Origin: Siphonodentalium dalli
Taxonomy: Eukaryota > Mollusca > Scaphopoda > Gadilida > Siphonodentaliidae
DNA: 64,000 bases
Direction: 5' to 3'
NCBI GenBank assembly: GCA_032622095.1
Contig: CP136064.1
Coordinates: 135,295,129-135,359,128, forward strand
Below are positions 10,827 to 21,580 of the stretch, one piece after another. The notes below the pieces were generated by a model. It had not been told where the DNA came from. It saw nothing but the letters and a program-made list of their open reading frames with translations, and did not search any database. A program made the translations under genes and the position numbers. Within the stretch, counting starts at the first letter, position 1; each line of letters begins with the position of its first letter.

Positions 10827-11170
10827 TTTTTATGTGTACCATATGTATGGTACACATAGCTTCGAAGTCTGGATTGACCACTCGTCGTTCGTCTGTCTGT
10901 CTGTCCATAGACACTTTATGCATTGTGCGATAACGCAAACAGTTTTTATTCGATCTGAACCAAATTTTGTATATGTGTTACTCAGCCCAAGTTCGAGTTT
11001 GATTGTGTGGGTTTGATCAGAGGTTTTTTTTTTTGAGTTATGGCCCTTCTTCGACTTAGAATTTACGCATGGTGCAATAACTCAAAACAAATTTATCCGA
11101 TTGAAACCAAATTTCGAATGTGAGTTTCTCTGCCCACAATACAGATAGAATTAATAATTTGGGTTTGATT
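10827..11170 (+). mobile_element. Family-1 element, 5' part
   Basis: Head hairpin at 10,831-10,858 (TATGTGTACC...GGTACACATA), a short GTCT microsatellite and about two core units. It is then cut by a second family-1 head at 11,179. No own tail is seen, so it is nested with or truncated by the next copy. Confidence 0.65.
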
Positions 11171-11174
11171 TGAT

Positions 11175-11495
11175 TTTTTATGTGTACCCATACCATAGTA
11201 TGGTACACATAGTGTCGACATCCGGATTGACCACTCGTTGTTTTTCTGTCTGTCTGTAGACACTTTATGCATAATGCGATAACTCAAATATTTTCTATCC
11301 GATCGGAAACCAAATTTTGTATATGGGTTTCTCAGGCCAAAATACAAATAGAATTAATAATTTGGGTTTGATTTGATATATTTTAACAGAATTATGGCCC
11401 TTTTAGTTAGGATTTTAGCGTCCAAGCTGAAAATAGCGAATCACTATTGCCAAGGTATGGGTTAAACATCTGCCGATCGTGATCGGCCTCTCGTT
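11175..11495 (+). mobile_element. Short complete family-1 element
   Basis: Head hairpin at 11,179-11,211, microsatellite remnant, one and a half cores and the full 3' end: GCCAAGGTATGGGTTAAACA, hairpin GCCGATCGTGATCGGC at 11,472-11,487, and CTCTCGTT. At about 320 bp it is the smallest copy with both ends. The sequence just after it ('TTACTTAGAATCTTGT') continues a repeat also present uninterrupted at 30,173. Confidence 0.75.
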
Positions 11496-11815
11496 TTACT
11501 TAGAATCTTGTAATTTTCTGGTTTCCGTATGATAACTTCAGTTTGTGTGATCATATCTGAACCAAATTTGGTATGTGAGATTATCAGCCCTACATACAGG
11601 TCAAGTTCGAATATGGGTTTGCTCCGCCAATATTTGCAAGAGTTGTGGTCCTTTTTGTACCCCACGAAAAAAATAGCCGGCGTCCGTGCATCTGGAAATG
11701 GTTTCCGGATGATAACTTTAGTTTCGGTTATTAGATCAAAAGTAAATTTCATAGGTGGGTTTATCAGACCAAAATACAGGTCAAGTTCGAATATGGGTTT
11801 GCTCCGCCCATTTTT
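11496..11815 (+). repeat. Pearl-like core units of another family
   Basis: Two units carry 'GGTTTCCGGATGATAACTTTAG', split by variation, and 'CAAGTTCGAATATGGGTTTG'. The same units lie at 6470-6600 and 30,160-30,800. No protein is encoded. Confidence 0.6.
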
Positions 11816-12500
11816 AGCTCAACTTTACTTGTAGCATTACTCTTTGTATGACTAAATCCTTTAGCACGGGCTACAGGTCGTACCTTTAGTCTGATCATCA
11901 TGAAATTTGTCATGGCTATTGACGCTTACGGCAAGGTATCTTTCACCATTGTAAACGCTACGCTCTGACAAACTATTGGAACACATCCACTGATGGGAAC
12001 GAGTCATTTTTGGGTCATTAGGGCCAAAAACATGGCCGCCAGCAGCCATCTTGGATTTTACTCTTTTACAGGTCATGGATATTAACAATGACATGTAGAT
12101 GGGAACGAGTAATTTTGGGGTCATTCGGCCAAAAAACATGGTCGCCATCAGCCGTCTTGGATTTTACTCTTTGTATGACTAAATCCTTTAGCACGGGCTA
12201 CAGGTCCTACTTTTAGTCTGATCATCATAAAATTTGTCAAGAATGTTAATAATGACATGTAGATGGGAACGAGTCATTTTGGTGTCATTCGGCCTAAAAA
12301 CATGGCCGCCAGCAGCCATCTTGGATTTTACTCTTTGTATGACTAAATTCTTTAGCATGGGCTACAGGTCGTACCTTTAGTCTGATCGTCATAAAATTTG
12401 TGATGGATGTTAACGATGACATGTAGATGGGATACAATCATTTTGGGGTCATTCGGCCGAAAACATGGCCACCAGCAGCCATCTTGGATTTTACTTTTCT
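11816..12500 (+). repeat. Tandem ~162-bp repeat (family 5 core)
   Basis: About four units each carry 'CAGCAGCCATCTTGGATTTT', 'GACTAAATCCTTTAGCA', 'GGGCTACAGGTC', 'ATCATGAAATTTGTC' and 'GATGGGAACGAGTCATTTT'. Spacing between the third, fourth and last unit is 161-162 bp; one unit is shortened to about 109 bp. The same family occurs at 16.3-16.5, 32.9, 35.9-36.1, 47.5-48.1 and 51.1-51.5 kb. Confidence 0.8.
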
Positions 12501-12559
12501 CTTCATGTCTATAAACTAGTATTAGACATTCAACTTTCCACATTCCTAATCGCTCCATT

Positions 12560-13130
12560 GACTGTAATACATTAAATTATTCCCTTTCCAAGTTGAGCTA
12601 CAGTGTCATTGACACTTTCATATTATCAATTTCCTTGAAATTTGGCACAGACATCAACCACCATGGAACCTGTGCACCTGCGATTATGACGTCTGTCGGA
12701 CCTTTTTTGATGGAATCATCCCCCTTTTTCAACTTAGAAATTTTTCGCAACATGTATACTTTTGTCCGAGCTTTTATTCCAACATTTTTAGGTCAATTTT
12801 TTAAAAATGTGGCACAGATATTTAGTACCATGGGAACTTGTGCACCTGCGATTATGATGTCTTTTCGACATTTTTTTTCGAGTTAGAATTTTTTTTGCAA
12901 CATGCATAATTTTGTCCGAGCTTTTATTCCTATATTTTTCGGTCAATGTTTTTTAATCTTGGCACTGATATTTAATACATGGGAACCTGTGCACCTGCGA
13001 GTATGTCTGTCCGACATTTTTTGTGTGGAGTTATTCCCCTTTTTCGACTTAGAAATTTATTCGCAACATGCATAATTTTGTCCGAGCTTTTATTCCTACA
13101 ATAGGTTTAAGATTAGGGTTTATATGGTTG
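12560..13130 (+). repeat. Tandem ~150-170-bp repeat of a further family
   Basis: The phrase 'TGTGCACCTGCGATTATG' recurs near 12,672, 12,841 and, varied, 12,991. Shared words are 'AATTTTGTCCGAGCTTTTAT' and 'CAACATG'. It is non-coding. Confidence 0.75.
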
Positions 13131-13866
13131 TACACCTGCAATGGGAACTGTTATTAGTCGAGTTTTTTTCCAAAACTCGACTTATAGTTTGATGAGGGAC
13201 GGTGGGCGGGCGGGCGTCGGGCGGGCGGGCGACGTGTTTTGCTTATAACTCAACCGTTTATTGACGGATTAAAAAAAATTTGGTGTGTGAGTACATATCC
13301 ATGCACGTAAGTCGGGTTCGTCTGCACATTTATTACAGAGTTATGGCCCTTTGCCATTTTTCACTGATTTTAGGCTCGTTAGCGCAACAACTTCAACAAA
13401 CGTTATCTGATTCGATTGAAATTTGGGATATAGGTGTCTCCCAAGAATATCTCTGACGAGTTCGAAAACCGGCCTGGTCCGATAAAATTTGATAGAGTTA
13501 TGGCCCTTAATTAGTCATTTTTCATGAATTTTCAGCTCGTTAGCGCGATAACTTCAACAAACGTTATCCGATTTGATTGAAATTTGGTATATAGGTGTCT
13601 CCCAAGAATATCTCGGACGAGTTCGAAAACTGGCCTGGTCCGATAAAATTTGATAGAGATATGGCCCTTAATTAGTCATTTTTCACGAATTTTCAGCTCG
13701 TTAGCGCGATAACTTCAACAAACGTTATCCGATTTGATTGAAATTTGGTATATAGGTGTCTCCCAGGAATATCTCGGTCGAGTTCGAAAACCGGCCAGGT
13801 CCGATAAAATTTTATAGAGTTATGGCCCTTAATTAGTCATTTTTTCACAAATTTTCAGCTCGTTAG

Positions 13867-15797
13867 CAGGGGGTGGGGGGGGGGGGGTCGCGGAAAAAAT
13901 TTACATATATAGGGCGAAAACAATTTTTTTGCCCCTCTCGGGGACCCACCACCCCTCTACCTGCAATTTTTTTATTTTTTTTCCGCCAATTTTTGGGACC
14001 CACCCCCAAAATCTTACAAAAAACATAAAATAAAAACAAATCATAGCCTAGCAAAGAATTGTTCCATTTCTTATTATTTAATACTATTCCCAGCATTTTA
14101 ATAAACCTCTAAACTGCTCTAAAGGGAGATAATTCTATTAGTATAAAATGTGGAAATGCTGAATGCATGCACTTAAAAACATTGGGCATAATGCCATAAA
14201 ACATAATAATTATGAGGTAATACATGTCCTGATATCCTCAATAACATAGTATAAGATGTTTTAGAGCCGAGGCCCAATAGTAATACTGTAGTAATAGGGG
14301 TAGAACAAATTTCATTTCCCCTATTTCTGTGATATATATCTGCACATGGGTATGATTGGACCCAAGGAAAGTCACACTCATAGCAGCTCACAGTCTAAAT
14401 ACATGTATATATGTATGTCATGTTGGTGTGCAGATTGACATATACCAATATTAGTGAAGAATTGGTAGTATTATCAACTTATTATCAGAGTATAAAGTTT
14501 AGTTTAAAGCCAGCGGAGATATCCAAGCCACGGTCACCTTGTACAAACCGTCCATATACATGTAGGTGCCCCCTGTGCAATGTGGTTTACTGGACTTATC
14601 ACATGGAAACCCATTATAAGAACAAGCATCCTGGATCAGACTGTCCAGTTAAGATATGTGACTCTGAGAAAGTTCGCATGAAGAGAGTTGCATAGATTAC
14701 CTGTGCAGTTTGATCCAGGTTTATAGTATGATTTATAATTAGTTTCAAGAACAAAGTTCATATTAATAGTCATGTTTATATTCTAGCTTTATGTTGCATG
14801 TGGAATAAGTTGAGACTTTAATACCAAAAGCTACTTTTATAGTTACATTGCTCTATCCTGCTATATCCTAAATTGAATATCAAAGCAACCAATAATGAAC
14901 AAGCAACTAATAATTACAATACCATATGTATTGGCAGTCAAATAACTGGAACTCCATATATACTACCTTACTACATGTATCTGTACAGTACGTATTAAAC
15001 TGCTTAGACTTGTGAATAATAACTGTGGTTGAATTAATATCACAAAAGGCTAAGCTTTCATATTGTTATCCACATAGTATGAACTTTTTGTATGAGTTAT
15101 TTTGTTTTATAGTTTTAAACCAGTGGAATATAGTGGAATTGTTATTTTTGTTTGTATCATCAAGTTTATCTTGATAACAAATAATATCCATTATGTGGAT
15201 TAAGAACAGAAGATGGTAATCATTTCATAATTATGCTTACATGTATATGCAAGCATTGTCGACTGATCGTGTCTGAGCATATAATTTTGTTATAACAGTT
15301 AACAAATTTGTTAAAAGTTATTGCAAAATTCATCACAGAATTCATCAATATAAACTCAGCTTTATATTTTGTTCAAACCCTTAAAGGGATACACATGTGT
15401 ATATATATAGCTATAACATACACTTTGACATACAATTGAAAGGCTATCTTGGATATGCATATTATAAATGTTTGTTCTTGTGTTTTAATGTTTGTTATAT
15501 GATTTGTTTATATATATATATAATATATCTTTCATCCGCCGAAATCTGGTACATTAATTTTGACATACATCAGCATACATACACCCCTAAATGGTAGTTA
15601 GTTCTGGTTAGTATGTTTTAAATAGCCTAGTGTGTCATATGGTTGATATTAACAGATTACATGAGCGCAAAAACAGTGATTTTAAGTGGAGGAAAAAATT
15701 TGCATTTTTTGTCATTTACGCATTTTTTCCGGGTCCAAATGACCCACCCATCCCCGCCCTATATATGGAATTTTTGTGCGCGACCCCCCCCCCCCTG
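13867..15797. mobile_element. hAT-like element inserted into the family-3 array
   Basis: Inverted termini begin CAGGGGG plus a G run, then TCGCG, an A-rich stretch and CATATATAGGGCG; the right end is the inverse. The flanks share TCGTTAG (13,860-13,866 and 15,798-15,804), or an 8-bp duplication if the C is counted as target. It interrupts the regular core 'CTCGTTAGCGCGATAA'. The element is 1.93 kb, is AT-rich internally, and carries a zinc-finger coding piece at 14,411-14,695 but no recognisable transposase. Confidence 0.75.
14411..14695 (+). CDS. C2H2-like zinc-finger coding piece inside the hAT-like element
   Basis: A 94-residue open frame whose second half looks real: PYTCRCPLCNVVYWTYHMETHYKNKH, split here as CPLCNVVY...HMETHYKNKH, gives C-x2-C-x11-H-x4-H. 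A DCP and a short charged C-terminus follow, then a stop at 14,693-14,695. The first half is not convincing as protein, so it may be a 3' terminal exon with an acceptor between 14,500 and 14,570. The finger resembles the one at about 8740 (shared C-N-V-V-Y), also inside a hAT-like element. Function is not known. It could be a transposase finger remnant or a captured host exon. Confidence 0.4.
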   Translation: MYVMLVCRLTYTNISEELVVLSTYYQSIKFSLKPAEISKPRSPCTNRPYTCRCPLCNVVYWTYHMETHYKNKHPGSDCPVKICDSEKVRMKRVA

Positions 15798-16229
15798 TCG
15801 TTAGCGCGATAATTTAACAAACAACATCCTATTTGATTGAAATTTTGATATATAGGTGTCTCCTAAGAATACCTCATTTGATAGAGTTATGGCCCTTAAT
15901 TAGTCATTTTTCGTGAATTTTTAGCTCGTTAGCGCGATAACTTCAACAAACGTCCTCTGATTTGTTTAAAATTTGGAATAGACATACTTGCCAAGAATAT
16001 TTCGGACGAGTTCGAAAACCAGCCTGGCCCGATAAAATTTTATGGAGTTATGGCCCTTAATTAGTCATTTTTCGATTTAACCTATTAATTAGTCTACCGA
16101 TACTGATGCACACCAATTGGCGGTAGCCACCGGCGGTAAGCCACCGAAAACGAGACACAGCATCTCTGATGCCACCTCTTGTTTTATTATTTTAACTAAA
16201 TGTTTGCTGACATGTGAAACATCTTAGTA

Positions 16230-16290
16230 TTTTAAAAACAGGGGGGGGGGGGGTATCCGTAGTCCCATTGGGACAGTCACACCTCTAGTT
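16230..16290 (+). mobile_element. 3' end of another hairpin repeat (CTCTAGTT type)
   Basis: A 13-base G run (16,241-16,253) is followed by the hairpin TCCCATTGGGA (16,263-16,273) and CAGTCACACCTCTAGTT. The end matches the hairpin-plus-CTCTNGTT pattern of families 1-4. Its CTAG is the canonical Helitron 3' terminus (CTRR). Confidence 0.5.
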
Positions 16291-16299
16291 TGGTCTTAA

Positions 16300-16515
16300 A
16301 ACGTGTCCACTGGCAGCCATCTTGGATTTACTCTTTGCATGACTAAATCCTTTGGCACATCCTACAGCCCACTTCCCTCATCAGATCGTCTCCAGACTTC
16401 ATATTAATCTTAATATTGACCTACCTTACTAGATGGAAGCTATCAAATGTTTATGAATTTTATTGGAAAACACAACCACCAGTAACCATCTTGGATTTAA
16501 CTTTTTTATATATAT
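16300..16515 (+). repeat. Two diverged units of the ~162-bp family
   Basis: Carries 'GCAGCCATCTTGGATTTA', 'GACTAAATCCTTTGGCACA' and 'ATCAGATCGTC', as at 11.8-12.5 and 51.1-51.5 kb. It is non-coding. Confidence 0.65.
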
Positions 16516-16520
16516 ATTTA

Positions 16521-16671
16521 AGGAATAATCTCGGTTTCCTAATGTAATTACACAGTCTAAAGGCATATGCCGAATCACAAACCTATAAATCGCGAAGCGA
16601 TTTATAAGAGTTTGTGATTCGGCATATGCCTTTAGACTGTGTAATTACATTAGGAAACCGAGATTATTCCT
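16521..16671. mobile_element. Near-perfect fold-back MITE with TA flanks
   Basis: Arms of about 62 bp (16,521-16,582 and 16,610-16,671) are exact inverses. The middle adds a second stem, TATAAATCGC-GAA-GCGATTTATA. The whole 151 bp folds into one hairpin with a 3-base loop and a small bulge. TA flanks it on both sides, consistent with a Tc1/mariner-type target duplication. It has no coding capacity. Arm identity suggests recent formation or movement. Confidence 0.75.
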
Positions 16672-17289
16672 TATAATTATGCCATCGATTGTTAAATATT
16701 GATTTTAAAGACATATTCGCCCTTAAAATACGATTGAAACAAGGAACTATATGTTCTCGAATAACAGACAAGACTTGAGCCGAAAACAACTCGCTGCATT
16801 CCCGTCCGAATAATATCGATCGATCTGCAGATCTGCAGATCGAGTGGGTTTTTCCCGAACGTATGTCAAGGACGAAACAAAACATTAATAAACTTTTGAT
16901 CAAAATTAAACATTATTAGCAGAATTTTGGAAGAGGAAAATATACAGTTAGTCTCCATGTCAACTGGGAATCATGAACATGCGATAATCAAAAAGTTTAG
17001 TGAGAATTTTCTTACAGGAATCCTCCTATCTATCGGCAGTGAGCCAAATACTTTTCAATTTTTGATTTTTCGCACAGTCATTTTGTGTCATTGTGATTTT
17101 ACCGAGAAACAAGTTTTCAGAAGAATTAAATCATCATGGCATTTAAGGAATTTTAAGATGATTTATTTGTCAAAAACTAATATATTTGGTAAAATTTAAA
17201 GTGATTATTAAATTGCTTGTGTCCAGATAATGCAGACACGTAAACCTTTGAATTTTGATCTACACTATCGGCTTTGTAACAAGCTATCT
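16672..17289. other. No feature recognised
   Basis: Non-coding AT-rich sequence up to the retrotransposon. Open frames here (16,664-16,903 -, 16,927-17,199 +) show no recognisable domain. Confidence 0.4.
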
Positions 17290-17429
17290 GCAAGCTATCT
17301 GTATTCTCTGTTGTGGTATTTTACGTCTAGTCTGTTTCATGGTCTGGTATCCAAGTGAGGCGGGAAATCGGGCTCTGGCCTTGACCTCTCTGACGTCGGT
17401 GAACAGAGAGCGTCCAAAAGATGCCACAA
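17290..17429 (-). repeat. Partial 3' LTR of the Gypsy element
   Basis: Matches 28,700-28,850 of the 5' LTR. Differences are G/A and T/C substitutions and a 12-bp deletion that removes half of the hairpin GCCGGT-GAATTT-ACCGGC. Similarity stops abruptly on both sides, so neither LTR end, nor the polypurine tract and target duplication, can be defined here. Confidence 0.8.
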
Positions 17430-19352
17430 ATCCCCCAAGTTTTCAAACTAAGGCCCCCCTTTAAGGACTAGGGTTTTCATGGGCCAGCTTGGGGTTTCAT
17501 TTCAATTAATTTTATCTCTTAAAAATGTCCACCCCCCCAAATACTCAATATCTTGCAAACTACTATAAATGTCCACCCCCCCACAATTGACTAGAATTGA
17601 CATATAAGAAATATATATAAAAATAAACTTATATCAAAACATAACAGGTGAAATACAGGACTACAAAAAATATTGGCTCCAGGAGGGCTGTCAAAAATGT
17701 TTCCAAGTCCCAAATATTATGCCATATATGTATGTTGGGCTTGATATTTGCCCCCTAATCTGATCCCAAATTTAATTTCGGGCTTTGTGCCCCTACCAGC
17801 CAAAAAGTCCTACGAGGCCTTATGCCTAGGAATTCCAAATATATGTAGGGCTTTCTGCCCATTACGTTTTCCACCGATTGGGAAGGGTATCTCTCATCAT
17901 TCTAAAAACTAATTATAACTAGCCCTCCCAAAAAATAGAGCCATGCGTTAATTGCCACCTGAGGAAATAGCACCTGTATTTCTGGACTAATTGTCCATAT
18001 CACAAATTGTATCACAATTTAAAATCTACATGATTTTGCTATATACAACCTCCCTGGACTACTTGTCCTTGACGGGAGTACAAATTCCCCTGTCCGGGGT
18101 AAACATAAATCATCAGCCTTGGGACCTACGAAGGTCCCGTATCGGGACCCGCACAGGTCCCACCGCCATACCTACACGTACAGCCTCATAAATAACATGG
18201 AATCTAGTAAACCTGGTAACCTTTGTACTCGGGAATAGCCTTCTGGGCTAAACTTCGGAGCCCATTCCCCTTAACACTCACCCTCTACCATGCCGCTCAT
18301 GCCATGACCCGTATATTTATATACGCTCACTTCACTCAAAGTTTAAATCAATTTCTTCTTTCCTAATGTCATCTTTCTACATAGACCCTTTCCTAATGGG
18401 ATGTTTCCTTTCTTCTCCAATAACACAGCCCTTGAAACTACATGTATCTCGGGTCTATGCTGTGATCAGAGCATGAGTCACCTCTTCCATACATTCAAGT
18501 ATATACCAGATATTATGACTAACTCCCGGGGTTACCAAGGCTTACTAGTGGGATAAATAGTAGTGCGGGTTGTTTAGGCTATGTGCTGGAGTTGTGGCTT
18601 GGCTATCTCACGTCGGAACGGATCAACCCAACAACTGGACGGGCAATAGGGGAATCCCCTATTCTAGCCCTCCGAACGTCCTTGAAGAACTAATCCAATC
18701 TTGTATGAATGATTCCCTGCCCTATCAAGACCAAACAATATCCAAAAGCCATAACTGATACCCCCAAGAAGGGTTATGGTGTACTCCATGACCCCTAATC
18801 GTGTCGTAATAAATCGAGCAATGGTGGTAAGAGGGCAGGAGGCTACCCTACTAATTCCCAGAAAACAATCTCAAAGTCTTGTATGACCCAATATCCAAAA
18901 TTTTGAACCAATAGTAACTGTACTGTTTGTTAGGAAACCAACAAATTATGTTAACCATATCTGGACTCACTATGTGAACAATAGATGATCTGTCTTTTCT
19001 ATGGTCATCCCCAAAACAATAATTTAAATAATAGTTCCAGGCCATGCCCAATACATTATGGTCCTACTAATGCTAACAGGGAATTCGTTCTCATACCTAG
19101 AATTTAGGGCCCCAATATTTCAAGTCTTCGTGCCTATCTGGACGTATTACCTTAGTGTGGGTCGAAACCCTCAACAGGAGCCTCGGTCAAAACAAACAGT
19201 TACCACATAGTGAAGATGCGGGCCGAAGCCCTGTTCACTTGCGTAATCACTTGACCATTCAATTTGTTAACAAATATCCACCGACCGAGGACTCCGAAAA
19301 CTGCAACCTGTGAGACAGCCACTCCCAGCCTAGTACTTATTTACAACCCCCA
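17430..19352 (-). other. 3' non-coding region of the Gypsy element
   Basis: Lies between the third ORF and the 3' LTR remnant. Base composition is closer to the element than to the surrounding AT-rich introns. It contains two C-rich stretches with 'TGTCCACCCCCC' (17,526 and 17,570), possible polypurine-tract candidates on the minus strand. No coding region was recognised. Confidence 0.5.
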
Positions 19353-21532
19353 CTACCGGGTTGGGGCCTGAAACCTGAACAATTGTTCAGCATTTCTGGC
19401 CGCCCACCTTACTACATTGACCGGGTCAAGGTTCTGCATTCGGGCAACAAGGTCCACTATGGACCCCATGCCGCTAAATGGGAGGAAATTGCGACCTCCC
19501 GCCACTTGCGGAACATTGCAAGTCAGCAATAGCCGGCTCAACGGTATGCTATCCAGACCCACATAGTGGTCCAGATTAGCACGCGTGGTGCTGGGCCCCA
19601 ATGCAAAATACACATTGTTGGGCGATACCCCACTCCAACTTGAAACTGTAGTGGCATCGCCCACAAAATCTTGCAGTATTACCGGGCCCCTAAAGCCCGA
19701 CTCCCTGACAATTGATCTGGCTGCGCTGTGGGCATCTAGCCCAAATGGGTCGCAACCAGGACCCTTGACGGCCACATACAGTGGCAATCCATTAGCCCCT
19801 GCCAGACGGGCGAACTGCCCCAAAGCCCAGTTTTGCAACTGGTGGGTTGAGGGCGGGGCAGTTCTGTCCAGACCAGCAGGACCTATGGCGTCCAACCGGG
19901 TAGCCATTTGGGTGATTGCGAAGACTATGTCTTCCAACTCACCCCGATCCGTTCCTATGAAGTCCGGGCTCATGCCCATGGCTACCCGAAAATTCAGTGG
20001 CACTGTTGGTACATGGATGGGAGCGGCCCTACCGGGCCAATCCCCAAACAGCAGCACGCCACCTGCGGCCACTAGAGGATATGGATCCCCAGGCATCGGA
20101 ACTGCCGACAACAGATCGTCGGGCAGCACCAGGGTGCCAGCGGGAAACTCCGCCCGGACCTGGTCCAGGTGCATCCCCATGTCCCAATAGTACTCGGATG
20201 CCCGCTGGGCGTCCGAGCTCCACCGAAAACGTGGCTGACCCATGCATGTCAAGGGCAACTCTGGTGGTGGCTGCTCACGTGAGTTTGCCCTTACAGAGGC
20301 CTCAGGTGATGCCTCACGAACCGGGCTAATAGCCCTTGGGTCAGCCCTAACTACAGGCTGGGGCTCCGGACCCCTTTGAGGTTCGGGCTCCAGCCCCCCA
20401 TCAGCATTTGGAGCAAGCTCCGGGTGTTCCACTACAGGGCCCTGGACTGGGGCCTCCAACTCTACCTCCTCCTGGACGGCCGTTACTGGGCGACTATACC
20501 CAGATGGGAGAACGACAGGGGCCACACGTCCGTCCAGCCACATGCGGAGCCACAAAAGGACCCGCCAGTGGTATAAGAGGGTGAAGTTGGTGACCCCGAG
20601 GCCACCAAGGTACCATCCGTAGTGAAGGATATCGGCCGGAGATCGTAGGTCCCCTCCATGTTCCGGATGTGGGCCCGCATCAGCGGGCTCACTAGGAACG
20701 GAAGAGGGCCCCCGTTCTCTAGCACCACCTGAGTTATAGCCTCTAGGCTCAACCCGAGGGGCCTAACGAACTCCAGGAGCGCGTTCGTCTGAACCGACAT
20801 GGTAACAGCCGAACGACGCTCCAAGGGTTCCCACAGAAGCCTCGGCACGTGTTGCTCGCAGTGGCGTCTAATACCACGGACCGACTCCCCTCACAGGCTA
20901 CAGAGGGAATCGTTGCCCCTCTTGGTTTTACGACCGGGCCTAGGCTCCGCCCAGCCCGGTGTAACACCTTCCTCACTGACTTTCCCTGTGGGAGGACGGC
21001 CCGCGGCCCCAGCAGCCACGCAAACAACCTCTGTTGCCTTCCTGGTTTCACGTGGAGGCGGCATATCACCTGTGTCGGTGGGCCGAACCCCCGCATAACC
21101 ACCCCCGTTGTCCCCCGTACTTGCAGGGCCCCCTACTGGGCCCTCCACTGGGACATCCGCCAAGGGCTCCATTTCCTCAGGTGGAGGTCTCGTGCTGCCC
21201 GTTATGTTGGGCTTCACTTTGGGCCTAGCGCCGCCCCCTACTACTGGGGTCGGCTCTGGCCCATCGTCCCGGGATCCCAAGGTGATCCCCCTCCCCGGAG
21301 TACCCCTTGCCGTCCCACTCTTCGGTGAAGTGTGGGGGCGTTTAGCAACTTCCATCTGGGCGGCCGACAGGGGTAGCTGGGCCTCCACGGGCCCTTCTAC
21401 CACTGCCCCGCCCATATACACTACAGTCTGAATGTCAGACGGGCTTGTCGTAGGTGCGGAGGCCTGTGCGGGCTCCGACCTAGGGGCTTTTTCTAGGGCC
21501 CAAGCCCGTTTCTCCTCCTCGGAACTTGACAT
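19353..21532 (-). pseudogene. Third ORF of the Gypsy element, with an inactive TatD-like region
   Basis: Starts at ATG 21,530-21,532 (MSSSEEEKRAW), 48 bp after the integrase stop. It is interrupted by TGA at 20,891-20,893 and by a frameshift near 20,500-20,610. The N-terminal ~210 residues are Pro/Gly-rich and disordered. The last 400-residue segment (19,353-20,555) carries, in order, signatures of the TatD metal-dependent hydrolase fold: DMGMHLDQ (126-132), VAMGMSP (191-197), AIGPAGLDRT (223-232), GLPLYVAVKG (256-265), LQDFVGDATT (294-303), SIPLSRLLLTCNVPQ (336-350) and AARNAEQLF (385-393). In active TatD enzymes these positions hold H-x-H, G-x-HP, E, H, H and D; here the ligands are G, S, A, A, Q and N. 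It is predicted catalytically dead, perhaps a nucleic-acid-binding or structural protein. No signal peptide or membrane span is seen, so it is not an env. The region is strikingly GC-rich compared with its surroundings. Confidence 0.6.
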
Positions 21533-21580
21533 GTCTGTCAGTCAAGGTCAGTCTTTTTCTGGAAAAGCGAAATGCATAAT

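Larger units (their letters stand above)
13150..16183 (+). mobile_element. Family-3 hairpin element, interrupted by a hAT-like insertion
   Basis: The head hairpin at 13,156-13,182 pairs AGTCGAGTTTT with AAAACTCGACTT. A GGGC microsatellite follows (13,203-13,232), then core units with a 161-bp period (GGCCCTTAATTAG at about 13,502, 13,663 and 13,824). The array is split by an insertion at 13,867-15,797 and resumes to 16,075. The 3' end is GCATC-TCT-GATGC (16,160-16,172) followed by CACCTCTTGTT, ending at 16,183. Without the insertion it is about 1.1 kb. It is non-coding. Confidence 0.7.

Noticed and set aside
20849-21431. Several + strand frames of 100-160 codons
   Set aside because: Antisense shadows of the GC-rich third ORF, where stop codons are rare in all frames.
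19353-21532. Third ORF as an envelope gene
   Set aside because: No signal peptide, membrane span or Cys-rich ectodomain is seen; the C-terminal half fits a TatD-like fold instead.
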